Origin: Ilumatobacteraceae bacterium
GTDB lineage: Bacteria; Actinomycetota; Acidimicrobiia; Acidimicrobiales; Ilumatobacteraceae
Assembly (NCBI GenBank): GCA_019090765.1
Contig: JAHRVJ010000020.1
Coordinates: 1-9,083 of the forward strand
Reading direction: 5' to 3'
DNA: 9,083 nt
Shown: piece after piece, positions 1 through 6,633 of the stretch
How the letters are laid out: each line of letters starts with the position of its first letter
Numbering within the stretch: the first letter of the stretch is position 1
Position numbers and translations under genes: made by a program
The notes under the pieces: generated by a model
Database searches by the model: none
The model's input: the letters and a program-made list of their open reading frames with translations, nothing else
Told to the model about the DNA's origin: nothing

Positions 1-25
1 CGACCAGTAGGTAGACAGCAACCAT
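1..25 (-). CDS. Possible 5' end of a divergent gene, cut by the window edge
   Basis: On the minus strand an ATG at 25-23 opens a frame that runs off the left edge and encodes MVAVYLLV, a hydrophobic beginning. An AGAGGA sequence (complement of 34-39) lies upstream with 8 nt between AGGA and the ATG, which is an ideal Shine-Dalgarno arrangement and the main reason to report it. Only eight codons are visible, so no product can be named. If real, it is transcribed divergently from the ABC exporter genes and shares the short region 26-84 with them. A chance ATG is possible. Confidence 0.35.
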
Positions 26-47
26 CGCCTCAGTCCTCTTCTGAGAC

Positions 48-70
48 CTGGCCTACTATGGGTAGGGCAG
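48..70. promoter_or_regulatory. Imperfect 9-bp inverted repeat, candidate operator upstream of the ABC exporter
   Basis: CTGGCCTAC (48-56) and GTAGGGCAG (62-70) are complementary at 8 of 9 positions and are separated by TATGG, giving a 23-bp dyad. The left arm overlaps a TACTAT (54-59) that could act as a -10 box for the exporter genes, although no good -35 is visible. The size and place, between two divergent starts, suit a dimeric repressor such as the TetR-type proteins that often control drug exporters. No repressor gene is visible here, so this assignment is inference. Confidence 0.35.
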
Positions 71-84
71 AAGGGACTCGGTTC

Positions 85-1002
85 ATGTCGATGGCAATCT
101 CGATCCGGAATTTGGTAAAGACATTCGGATCTACGCGTGCCCTAGATGGGCTCGATCTTGAAGTTGCTACCGGTGAAGTACATGGTTTCGTCGGTCCTAA
201 CGGTGCGGGTAAGACAGTCACGATTCGCGTGCTGCTCGGTCTTCTTCGGCCCGACAGCGGCAAAGCAGTGCTGCTCGACCGAGATCCGTGGCGCGATGCA
301 GTGGAGCTGCATCGACGTCTGGCGTATGTGCCTGGCGATGTCAACTTGTGGCCGAACCTGTCCGGTGGCGAGATCATCGATCTGCTGACCCGACTGCGCG
401 GAGGAGTTGATCGTCGTAGGCGCGACGATCTCATTGAGCGGTTCAATCTTGATCCGCGTAAGAAGAGCCGGACCTACTCGAAGGGCAACCGTCAGAAGGT
501 CGCGCTGGTGGCAGCACTCGCCTCCAACGCCGAACTTCTGTTGCTCGACGAACCCACGGCGGGGCTTGATCCGCTGATGGAGTCGGTGTTCCAGGATTGT
601 GTCCTCGAAGCAATCAGCCAGGGGTGCACTGTTTTGTTGTCGAGTCATATTCTCGCCGAGGTCGAAAGGCTCTGCGATCGGGTGACCATCATCCGGCAGG
701 GACGAGCGGTGCAGCAGGGGACCCTCGATGAGCTCCGCTTGCTAACAAGGACGAGCATCGCTGTTGCCACCGTCAGAACTGTCGACGGCCTCGATCAGCT
801 TGGCGGCATCCACAACGTGCGTATCGATGGCGATCTCCTCCGTTTTGATGTCGACAGCAGCGCTCTCGATGGTGCGATTCGTCACCTGTCATCGTTCGGG
901 ATCGATTCGCTGGTGAGCCAGCCACCGACGCTTGAAGAGCTATTTCTTCGGCACTATGGCGACGAACTCGAAGCGAGCGCCAATGGAGCAGGCCCGCCAT
1001 GA
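85..1002 (+). CDS. ABC exporter ATP-binding protein (ABC-2 type, polyketide-antibiotic-exporter subfamily)
   Basis: This is the cytoplasmic ATPase of a two-gene exporter, 305 aa long. From the start at 85, the Walker A motif GPNGAGKT is at residues 37-44, the signature is the degenerate SKGNRQK form (132-138), Walker B LLLLD ends at D155 with catalytic E156 in DEPTAGLDP, and the H-loop histidine is H188 in SSHILAEVE. The usual Q-loop stretch reads YVPGDVNLWPNLSGGE, without a Gln at the normal place; I recall this form from the subfamily paired with long 12-helix permeases. The C-terminal ~80 residues are a typical accessory region. I chose ATG 85 because AGAAGGGA (69-76) sits 8 nt upstream. 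ATG 58 lacks a ribosome site and ATG 91 is the only close alternative. The stop overlaps the permease start by 4 nt (ATGA), so the two are translationally coupled. The substrate is unknown, likely a hydrophobic drug, lipid or secondary metabolite. Confidence 0.93.
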   Translation: MSMAISIRNLVKTFGSTRALDGLDLEVATGEVHGFVGPNGAGKTVTIRVLLGLLRPDSGKAVLLDRDPWRDAVELHRRLAYVPGDVNLWPNLSGGEIIDLLTRLRGGVDRRRRDDLIERFNLDPRKKSRTYSKGNRQKVALVAALASNAELLLLDEPTAGLDPLMESVFQDCVLEAISQGCTVLLSSHILAEVERLCDRVTIIRQGRAVQQGTLDELRLLTRTSIAVATVRTVDGLDQLGGIHNVRIDGDLLRFDVDSSALDGAIRHLSSFGIDSLVSQPPTLEELFLRHYGDELEASANGAGPP

Positions 1003-2654
1003 CCGCCCTCGCCACTTCTGCCCCGGTAGCGTCGCGCTCACCAACTGCAGGCGGCGAAGGTCAGTTATCGGCTCTCGCTGGCTTCGGCAGCCTGGTCCGG
1101 CTGCTGCTTCGTCGGGACCGTGTCCGGATGGCACTGTGGTTCGGGGGCATCGTTGGGCTGGTGCTCATCACCGCCGTGAGCATCACCGGGCTCTACAACA
1201 CTCCGGCGGAACTGGAGCAGTACGCACGACTGGCGCGTGGTAGCACTGCCCTAGTCGTGCAGGTTGGTCCGGGCTACGGCCTCGACGACCCGACCACGGC
1301 TGCAGTAATGATGAACGAAGTCGGAGTCTGGACGATTCTGCTCGTTGGTCTGATGAGCATCTTTTTGGTGGTTCGGCATACTCGCGGGGAAGAGGAGAGC
1401 GAGCGAGCCGAGATGATTCGCGCGGCTCCTGCGGGGCGCCACGCGCAGTTGGCAGCTGCACTTGTGGGTGTCACGATGACCAACGTTGCCGTTGCGGCGG
1501 GTGTGGTGGCGACGCTCTTGGCCTACGACCTACCATTGGCGGGGACTCTTGCATTTGGGCTGGTGCTCGTGGGAGCCGGATCTGTCTTTGCCGGGATTGC
1601 GGCCGTGACCGCTCAGATCGCAACCGTAGCGCGCTCGGCACTGGCCCTTGGGGGTGCGGCCCTCGGAATCTCGTTCGTACTACGCGCTGTTGGAGATGTT
1701 GGTGACGGCAGGCTCACGTGGCTGTCACCGGTTGGTTGGGCTCAGGCGATCCGGGCATACGCCGATGAACGTTGGTGGGTGCTAGCGCTCCCCATCGTGG
1801 CGACCGCAGTATTGGTCTACGTCGCCGTGCAGCTTCAGAATCGACGCGACTTCGGTGCTGGCCTGGTCGCACACCGCCCCGGTCGGGCCGTAGCTGCCCC
1901 GGGCCTGGCGACCCCGTTGGCGTTGGCCGTCCAGCTGCAACGCGCGTCGGTTGTTGGGTGGACCGTCGGAGTCGGATTGATCGGCTTCTTTTACGGCATC
2001 GTGGCCGATCAGGCTGAGGGCATATTCGATGAGAGCCCGGAGCTGGCCGATTTCTTGGCTCAACTTGGCGAAGGTTCGATCACCGAGGCGTTCCTGTCGA
2101 TGGCGATGCTCATCGTGGCGTTGATCGCTGCTGGCTTCACTGTTTCGTCGGTGCTGCGTCTGCGCTCTGAGGAGTTGGCTGGTCGCGCCGATCCGGTTCT
2201 TGCAACACCTACGCCGCGATACCAGTGGGCATTGAGCCACACTGCTGTCGCGGCGGGCGGCACGGTGATTATCATGGGCCTTTCTGGTTTGGCGGTGGGG
2301 GTCGGCTTCGCCCTCGTCTCCGGCGACGTGGGCCAGATTCTTCCGCTCCTCGCTTCCGCGCTCGTAATGGTGCCGGCGATGTTGGTGATGGCTGGGACGG
2401 TGGTCTTGGCGTTCGGACTCGCGCCGCGGTGGTCGCCTTTGGTGTGGGGTGGGTTTGCTTACGCGGTGCTGGTCGGCTTCTTCGCGACGGTGCTCAACCT
2501 TCCGCAGTGGGCGCTGAACATCTCACCGTTCCAGCATGTTCCAGCGCTTCCCGCAGCCGAATTCGAGATACTGCCGATCCTGTGTTTGTGCGCGGTCGCG
2601 TTGTTATTGCTATGGGCGGGGTTGGTCGCCCTTGCCCGGCGCGACATGACTTGA
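999..2654 (+). CDS. ABC exporter permease with 12 predicted membrane helices and an internal duplication
   Basis: This 551-aa integral membrane protein should form the channel for the ATPase encoded just upstream. Its length and pattern match the family annotated as putative exporter of polyketide antibiotics (COG3559-like). About six hydrophobic segments lie in each half, near residues 45-63, 109-125, 153-175, 182-206, 213-230 and 259-278, then 318-337, 363-385, 415-440, 447-472, 478-499 and 524-546. Both halves carry the same cytoplasmic loop pattern, RGEEESERAE..RAAPAGR (129-147) and RSEELAGRAD..LATPTPR (389-407), and both have an SP motif before the last helix (243-244 and 509-510). The protein therefore looks like a fused duplicate of a six-helix ABC-2 half-permease, so one polypeptide may serve as the whole channel. 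GGAG at 985-988 lies 10 nt before the ATG. Substrate specificity cannot be read from the sequence. Confidence 0.9.
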   Translation: MTALATSAPVASRSPTAGGEGQLSALAGFGSLVRLLLRRDRVRMALWFGGIVGLVLITAVSITGLYNTPAELEQYARLARGSTALVVQVGPGYGLDDPTTAAVMMNEVGVWTILLVGLMSIFLVVRHTRGEEESERAEMIRAAPAGRHAQLAAALVGVTMTNVAVAAGVVATLLAYDLPLAGTLAFGLVLVGAGSVFAGIAAVTAQIATVARSALALGGAALGISFVLRAVGDVGDGRLTWLSPVGWAQAIRAYADERWWVLALPIVATAVLVYVAVQLQNRRDFGAGLVAHRPGRAVAAPGLATPLALAVQLQRASVVGWTVGVGLIGFFYGIVADQAEGIFDESPELADFLAQLGEGSITEAFLSMAMLIVALIAAGFTVSSVLRLRSEELAGRADPVLATPTPRYQWALSHTAVAAGGTVIIMGLSGLAVGVGFALVSGDVGQILPLLASALVMVPAMLVMAGTVVLAFGLAPRWSPLVWGGFAYAVLVGFFATVLNLPQWALNISPFQHVPALPAAEFEILPILCLCAVALLLLWAGLVALARRDMT

Positions 2655-2685
2655 GGCGGCGGAATACACTGCGTTCAGATTCATT

Positions 2686-3597
2686 ATGCCTACGCCTCAA
2701 GCCGGAATATTCGCCCTCGGTACCCGCACTCATCATCATCTTGAGTTCGATGTCAATGGGTCGGTACGGCCTGCGCTGATTGGCGCCGCGGTTGCCGCCC
2801 TCAACGAGCAGATTGTTGGTAGTGGCGGTAGCAACGTTGTCGTTGGTTTCGGCCCTGACTTGTGGCGCGGGTTGTCTGACTCCGTGCCTGCTGATCTCGG
2901 CAGTTTCGCTGAGATAACAGGTTGCGATGGACATATTGCGCCGAGTACCCAGCACGATCTCTGGATCTGGATCCACGGCACCGGTGTTGATGACGTACTC
3001 GATTTGGCAACCGCAGCGACGTCGATCCTGGAAGGGGTCGCAACCTTGGCGGCGGAAAGCCGCTGTTTCGTCTATCACGACAGCCGCGACCTGACCGGGT
3101 TCATCGATGGGACAGAGAATCCTCCGCCGACCGCGGCGGTGTCGGTGGCTTGTATCGCCGATGGCGCACCTGGCGCTGGTGGGTCACATGTGATTGCCCA
3201 ACGTTGGGTTCATGACCTGGCCGCTTTCGACGAACTGAATGTTGCTGATCAGGAGCTCGTAATCGGTCGACGAAAGGTCGACAGCGCTGCTCTCCCCAAA
3301 GAGATTCTTCCCACAGATGCTCACGTGTCGCGCGCGGAGCTGCTGGATGAAGATGGCCACGAGCGTCCGATCTATCGCCGGAGCCTGCCCTTCGGTGACG
3401 TCACAGAGCGCGGCCTATTCTTTGTCGGATTCAGCGCCGAGCGAGACCGCTTCAATGGCATGCTGGCGCAAATGTACGGCACTGCGAGTGATGGTCTGCG
3501 AGACCGGCTACTCGACTTCAGCACACCTGTCACAGGCTCCTATTACTTCGCGCCATGCGTCGAGGACCTGCTCGACGCTGCTGCTGACCAGCGATAA
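2686..3597 (+). CDS. DyP-type heme peroxidase, YfeX-like (class B)
   Basis: This 303-aa protein should be a cytoplasmic heme peroxidase that uses hydrogen peroxide to oxidise dyes, phenols or porphyrin-like substrates. The DyP signature GxxDG is present as GFIDG (138-142), with the distal acid D141. H213 in DAHVSRA fits the proximal heme ligand, and R231 in YRRSLPFG fits the distal arginine. The 18-residue H-to-R gap agrees with my memory of Rhodococcus DyPB. The N-terminal GTRTHHHLEFD is also characteristic of the YfeX side of the family. There is no signal peptide, no Tat motif and no obvious C-terminal encapsulin-targeting extension, and no encapsulin gene lies in the window. The gene starts 31 nt after the permease stop. 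No good ribosome site precedes ATG 2686 (the nearest purine run, GGCGGCGGAA, is about 20 nt away). The next gene follows after 2 nt. Confidence 0.92.
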   Translation: MPTPQAGIFALGTRTHHHLEFDVNGSVRPALIGAAVAALNEQIVGSGGSNVVVGFGPDLWRGLSDSVPADLGSFAEITGCDGHIAPSTQHDLWIWIHGTGVDDVLDLATAATSILEGVATLAAESRCFVYHDSRDLTGFIDGTENPPPTAAVSVACIADGAPGAGGSHVIAQRWVHDLAAFDELNVADQELVIGRRKVDSAALPKEILPTDAHVSRAELLDEDGHERPIYRRSLPFGDVTERGLFFVGFSAERDRFNGMLAQMYGTASDGLRDRLLDFSTPVTGSYYFAPCVEDLLDAAADQR

Positions 3598-3599
3598 CG

Positions 3600-3980
3600 A
3601 TGGATTCGCCAGTCAATATTTCCGGACTCGACCACATCGTCCTCAAGTGTGCTGACGTCGAAACGACGCTGAGTTGGTACTTGGACGTACTCGGTCTCGA
3701 ACCGGTGCGCGTGGCAGCGTGGCGAAGTGGCGAAGCGCCGTTCCCCTCGGCAAGAGTTAACGAGAACACGATTATCGATTTTTTCGATGGGGACCCGAGC
3801 GAGGGGAGGCTCGACCACTTCTGTCTAGTGATCGAGCCGACCGATCTCGATGAGATTGCGAGGTCAGGTGTTTTCGAGGTTGTCGACGGACCTGGGACCC
3901 GCTTCGGAGCGCGGGGAAACGGGACGTCGCTTTATGTTCTTGACCCCGATGGCGGCGTCGTGGAATTGCGCCATTACTGA
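3600..3980 (+). CDS. VOC-superfamily (glyoxalase/dioxygenase fold) protein, GLOD5-like
   Basis: This small single-domain protein (126 aa) has two beta-alpha-beta-beta-beta modules. Module one begins LDHIVLKCADVETTLSWY, with H12, and contains IIDFF (D60). Module two begins LDHFCLVIE, with H73, and ends DPDGGVVELRHY, with E122. H12, H73 and E122 occupy the usual metal-ligand positions, with D60 near the fourth. The overall pattern, including the DPDG..E ending, resembles glyoxalase-domain-containing protein 5 and similar proteins of uncertain substrate. It starts 2 nt after the peroxidase stop and has no ribosome site of its own outside that gene, so it is probably translated by coupling. It may process a product of the peroxidase or a reactive carbonyl, but this is inference. 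It could equally be a lyase, a dioxygenase or a binding protein. Confidence 0.85.
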   Translation: MDSPVNISGLDHIVLKCADVETTLSWYLDVLGLEPVRVAAWRSGEAPFPSARVNENTIIDFFDGDPSEGRLDHFCLVIEPTDLDEIARSGVFEVVDGPGTRFGARGNGTSLYVLDPDGGVVELRHY

Positions 3981-4055
3981 ACTGCTTCGACATTTCGGAG
4001 TCTTGAGTGTGAAGTCGATTTCGGCGCGCCGCCGCCGTGGAATATCGTTGGAGAC

Positions 4056-4502
4056 GTGTGGTGGACTTCGCGATCAACAGTTGACGTGGCAAGTACGGAC
4101 CAGCCGCGGGGTGGAAATCGTCACCGTTTGGCGACCATAGCTGTCGTCGGCGTTCTTGCGTTGGCCGGTTGCGGGGGGAGCGATGACGAGCCCGCCGCGG
4201 CGACGCCGGACCGCAGTGTTGAGGTGACGGCAACCGAGTACGCATTTGCGGGTGACCCCGGTGAGATCATCGCCGGTGACACGATCAACTTCGTGCTCGT
4301 CAATGCCGGTCAGGTGGACCACTCGCTACAGGTGTTGAATGCTGACGGACGCCGTCTTGGTGAAACTAGCCGCATTAGCCCCGGTGGTCGAGCAGACGTG
4401 ACGGTGACCTTTGACGATGCCGGCCCCTACAGGCTGATCTGCGACATCGATGACCATCTGTCGCGGGGCCAATCCGCTGGCCTCACTGTGATTGACGGGT
4501 AA
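4056..4502 (+). CDS. Cupredoxin-domain lipoprotein with Gln in the axial copper-ligand position
   Basis: This exported blue-copper-like protein (148 aa from GTG 4056) has a signal peptide whose hydrophobic stretch ATIAVVGVLALAGC ends in a lipobox, so C39 should be lipidated and the domain held on the outer face of the membrane. After an acidic/Ala linker, the cupredoxin fold covers about residues 54-146. Likely copper ligands are H89 in VDHSLQV and C129, H134 and Q139 in the closing loop. Spacing C-x4-H-x4-(M) is the standard one for these small plastocyanin-like proteins, but the expected Met is Gln, as in plant stellacyanins. The start is uncertain: GTG 4056 is the first possible start in the frame and has GGAG only 2 nt away. 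GTG 4086 and TTG 4128 also keep the lipobox. It may carry electrons or hold copper, but its partner is unknown. The 75 bp before it show no clear promoter. Confidence 0.82.
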   Translation: MWWTSRSTVDVASTDQPRGGNRHRLATIAVVGVLALAGCGGSDDEPAAATPDRSVEVTATEYAFAGDPGEIIAGDTINFVLVNAGQVDHSLQVLNADGRRLGETSRISPGGRADVTVTFDDAGPYRLICDIDDHLSRGQSAGLTVIDG

Positions 4503-4507
4503 CACTC

Positions 4508-4528
4508 TGATCGCCGGGTCGGCGATCA
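4508..4528. terminator. Perfect 9-bp hairpin between convergent genes, candidate bidirectional terminator
   Basis: TGATCGCCG (4508-4516) and CGGCGATCA (4520-4528) are exact inverted complements around a 3-nt GGT loop, giving a strong GC-rich stem. It starts 5 nt after the cupredoxin stop, and its right arm contains the stop codon of the L,D-transpeptidase (TGA, complement of 4526-4528). Neither side has a following T-run, so it is not a textbook intrinsic terminator. Hairpins without a T-tract are common at actinobacterial gene ends, and the convergent position makes a shared terminator the best reading. Confidence 0.6.
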
Positions 4529-5698
4529 CTCAATCAGCGACTCCGACACTGTTGTAGTCGTCGTAGGCGCAGTCGTGCTGGTGGTGGGAGCCGCCGTTGT
4601 TGGTGTCACGCTTGTTGTCGGCACGGCAGTTGTTACGGGTGGCGGAGCGGTGGTTGTTGTGCTCGTGGTGCTCGTCGTAGTGGTGGTGGCGTCGGGGTTT
4701 GCGTAGTCGAAGACGGGAAGCATGTCGCGCTCACTTACTTGTTCGGGCTCCGCCTCGCCGTTCCACACGAGGACTCGGTCGCCGTTCGCGACAAGGTCTT
4801 GGAAGTAGTCCGCGATATGCATCGGGAGGCGGACACAGCCGTGGGAGGTGGGCGCCGCTGGCACATTGGTTGCACCGTGCACGGCAATGCCGTAGTTGAA
4901 GTAGACCGGGTTCCACATGGACCCCAAAGCGCCCTGGCGAATCCCCTCGACTCGTCGAGTGAACTTGAATACCCCTCCTGGGGTCTTGGAGCGCCCGCAG
5001 ATATCCCGCTCGATTGGCTCATCGAGCGGAGTCCCAGTTTCGTCGGTGTCGACAGTGACCAACTCGCACCACTCGGCCGGGTCGCCGTTTTGGTCAAGCT
5101 TGCCTGACGCAACGTGGGACACCAGGACTGGTTGGTCCTTGTGAAACACCGCCACTACCTGCTCTGGCAAGTAAATCTCAGTGTGGTTCGCCTGACCGTT
5201 TGTTGATCGCCGTGGCGTGATTTCCAGCGGCGCCCGCAGCACGTCCCATTGAGCGGGAGTGACCAATCCGGCCGCGTCAGTCCGCGCAATGTTGAGCACG
5301 AGCTTCTCGAAGGCCCAGACAGAGCGCATGGTGCTCTGTCCGAAGTAGCTGTCAACTGGCCCGGGGTCGAAGCTCAGGTCGGTCAGTCGTTGCTGTAGTT
5401 GTGCGACATCGTCACTGATCATGCCCAGCTGCAAGTTGGCCGTGATCGAGCTGAACTGCTCCGGTACCGTTGGGGTAGTCGTCGCGGCGATCGATGTGGT
5501 GGTGGTCGATGCTGACGACGGTGTCGGAGGGGCCTCGGTGTCGCCAGAGTTGTCTGATGAGGAAGCAGCAACCTTGGCCCAAATTGCTAGCGGAACAGCA
5601 GCGGCTGCACCTGCGACGAGGAGCCTTCGCCGGGTGTAGGTCGCGGCGGATTCCCGGGTCGGTTGGTTAGCCGGACTGAGATTCTGGTTGTTCTCCAT
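4526..5698 (-). CDS. Exported L,D-transpeptidase (YkuD domain) with peptidoglycan-binding domain and Thr-rich tail
   Basis: This enzyme should make 3-3 peptidoglycan cross-links or attach material to the wall. From ATG 5698 (390 aa), residues 22-44 form a signal or anchor with a twin-arginine-like TRRRLLVAG start. A Ser/Thr/Pro linker follows (about 47-79), then a peptidoglycan-binding type 1 domain (about 83-154, with DDVAQLQQRLTDL) and a YkuD domain (about 174-313). The catalytic block AVHG...SHGCVRL gives H274, H286, C288 and R290, with C288 as nucleophile. A second Cys pair, C211 and C234, lies in the region before TPGGVFKF. The last ~50 residues (337-385) are mostly Thr with Pro, Ala and Ser. 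The upstream CcdA stop overlaps the start: GTGATG holds both a GTG at 5701 and the preferred ATG at 5698. It is the last gene of the minus-strand operon. Confidence 0.92.
   Translation of the reverse strand: MENNQNLSPANQPTRESAATYTRRRLLVAGAAAAVPLAIWAKVAASSSDNSGDTEAPPTPSSASTTTTSIAATTTPTVPEQFSSITANLQLGMISDDVAQLQQRLTDLSFDPGPVDSYFGQSTMRSVWAFEKLVLNIARTDAAGLVTPAQWDVLRAPLEITPRRSTNGQANHTEIYLPEQVVAVFHKDQPVLVSHVASGKLDQNGDPAEWCELVTVDTDETGTPLDEPIERDICGRSKTPGGVFKFTRRVEGIRQGALGSMWNPVYFNYGIAVHGATNVPAAPTSHGCVRLPMHIADYFQDLVANGDRVLVWNGEAEPEQVSERDMLPVFDYANPDATTTTTSTTSTTTTAPPPVTTAVPTTSVTPTTAAPTTSTTAPTTTTTVSESLIE
4541..4692 (-). repeat. Low-complexity Thr-codon tract encoding the transpeptidase tail
   Basis: On the plus strand this stretch is dominated by GTNGT and GTGGTGGTG-like runs, which read as ACN Thr codons on the minus strand (about residues 336-386 of the L,D-transpeptidase). 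The Thr codons are mixed (ACG, ACC, ACA, ACT), so selection appears to act on the protein and the repeat is not a recent slippage product. A shorter similar tract at about 5460-5530 encodes the N-terminal Thr/Ser/Pro linker. Confidence 0.6.
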
Positions 5699-6633
5699 CA
5701 CCTGCTCGCTGCGGTGGGTTCTGACGCCGAGTGCAGAACGGCGTCGCCGGGAACGCCATCGTCGGGAATGCCATTGGTCGGTTCAGGCACCGGGGTCCCG
5801 CGAATCCGTTGAGTGATAGCGACGGCACCGGCGAGCAAACCGAGAACTATGGCTGCACCAATCGTGAACGACGCAGGGTCGTCTGGCACGATCTTGTTCT
5901 GCAGCCATTGCTGGATTTCGATACCACGGTCGATAATTGGATCTTTCGTACTGCCGTTGAGTACTCGTATCTCGTACCAGCCGTAGTAGGCAACGTAGGC
6001 CCCGGCCAGTAGGAGCAGCCCGCCTGCGATCTTGTTCATCACCGGGAGCAAGTTGCGGAATCGTTGCACCACTCCAGACTTGGCCAGCGCAACTGCAACA
6101 GTGAGGATCGCGATGACGACACCCATCCCGAGTCCGTAGGCGACGAACACGCCGATGCCCGCAATCCAACTGTCGCTACGGACGGTGCTGGTGGTGACCG
6201 CCAAGAATGGGCCGATCGTGCAAGATAGTGAGGCAACCGCATACGAGATGCCGAATAGGAACATCGAGGGCAGCGTTCCGTCGCTGCCACCTTTTTGGAA
6301 GCGGGGCAGGCTGAGCTTGAGCTGGCGTCCCATGAGGAGCGCAATTCCGAGGCCGATGAGTCCGATGCCGATGACGACCGTGGCCCAGGGGAGGTATTCC
6401 TCAAGCCGTAGGGCGAGTGGGCTGACAATCAGCCCGAAGGCACCGAATACCAGCACGAATCCAGCTGTGAGCGCCGCTGATACGGTCAGCGCCCGCCCGA
6501 CGGCCCCGGCGCGGCCGCCCTTGTGCTCGATGCCGACGAATGCTGATAGGTAGGCGGGCAGCAGCGCGAAGCCGCAGGGGTTTACTGTGGCCGCCATTCC
6601 GGCCGCGATCGCTAGGGCGTATGGACCGGTCAT
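5698..6633 (-). CDS. ccdA: CcdA-type thiol:disulfide interchange membrane protein
   Basis: This 311-aa membrane protein is of the CcdA/DsbD-beta family, which passes electrons from cytoplasmic thioredoxin to extracytoplasmic thioredoxin-like proteins through two membrane-embedded cysteines. Those cysteines are visible as C20 in TVNPCGFALLPAYLS and C138 in SLSCTIGP, in the classic settings NPC(G)..P and C.(G/I)GP. Six hydrophobic segments are expected, near residues 5-31, 47-71, 82-101, 122-148, 156-184 and 202-220. A seventh follows at about 256-274 after a hydrophilic loop, so the C-terminal ~90 residues, with a Pro/Asp-rich end, are extra to the minimal domain. Its ATG overlaps the stop of the thioredoxin-like gene by 4 nt (ATGA), and its stop overlaps the transpeptidase start. 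Its immediate electron acceptor is therefore very probably the neighbouring lipoprotein. A general cytochrome c maturation role is possible, but no other Ccm/Res gene is in the window. Confidence 0.9.
   Translation of the reverse strand: MTGPYALAIAAGMAATVNPCGFALLPAYLSAFVGIEHKGGRAGAVGRALTVSAALTAGFVLVFGAFGLIVSPLALRLEEYLPWATVVIGIGLIGLGIALLMGRQLKLSLPRFQKGGSDGTLPSMFLFGISYAVASLSCTIGPFLAVTTSTVRSDSWIAGIGVFVAYGLGMGVVIAILTVAVALAKSGVVQRFRNLLPVMNKIAGGLLLLAGAYVAYYGWYEIRVLNGSTKDPIIDRGIEIQQWLQNKIVPDDPASFTIGAAIVLGLLAGAVAITQRIRGTPVPEPTNGIPDDGVPGDAVLHSASEPTAASR

Noticed and set aside
358..372. An LSGGE sequence in the ABC ATPase that looks like the ABC signature motif.
   Set aside because: It lies before the helical domain, within the NLWPNLSGGE stretch. 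The true signature position, shortly before Walker B, is SKGNRQK.
30..446. Arg/Ser-rich reading frames opposite the real genes, for example on the minus strand at 30-446 and 2494-3078.
   Set aside because: They have the skewed composition of antisense frames in GC-rich DNA, show no recognisable domain, and fully overlap well-supported genes.
3978..4055. The frame after the VOC stop codon stays open into the cupredoxin gene, suggesting a readthrough fusion.
   Set aside because: A fusion would bury a lipoprotein signal peptide inside a cytoplasmic protein. The shared frame over 75 nt is easily chance in GC-rich DNA.
4541..4692. GTGGTGGTG-rich stretch considered as a tandem DNA repeat or CRISPR-like array.
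   Set aside because: There is no regular repeat unit or spacer. It is fully explained by a Thr-rich protein tail on the minus strand.
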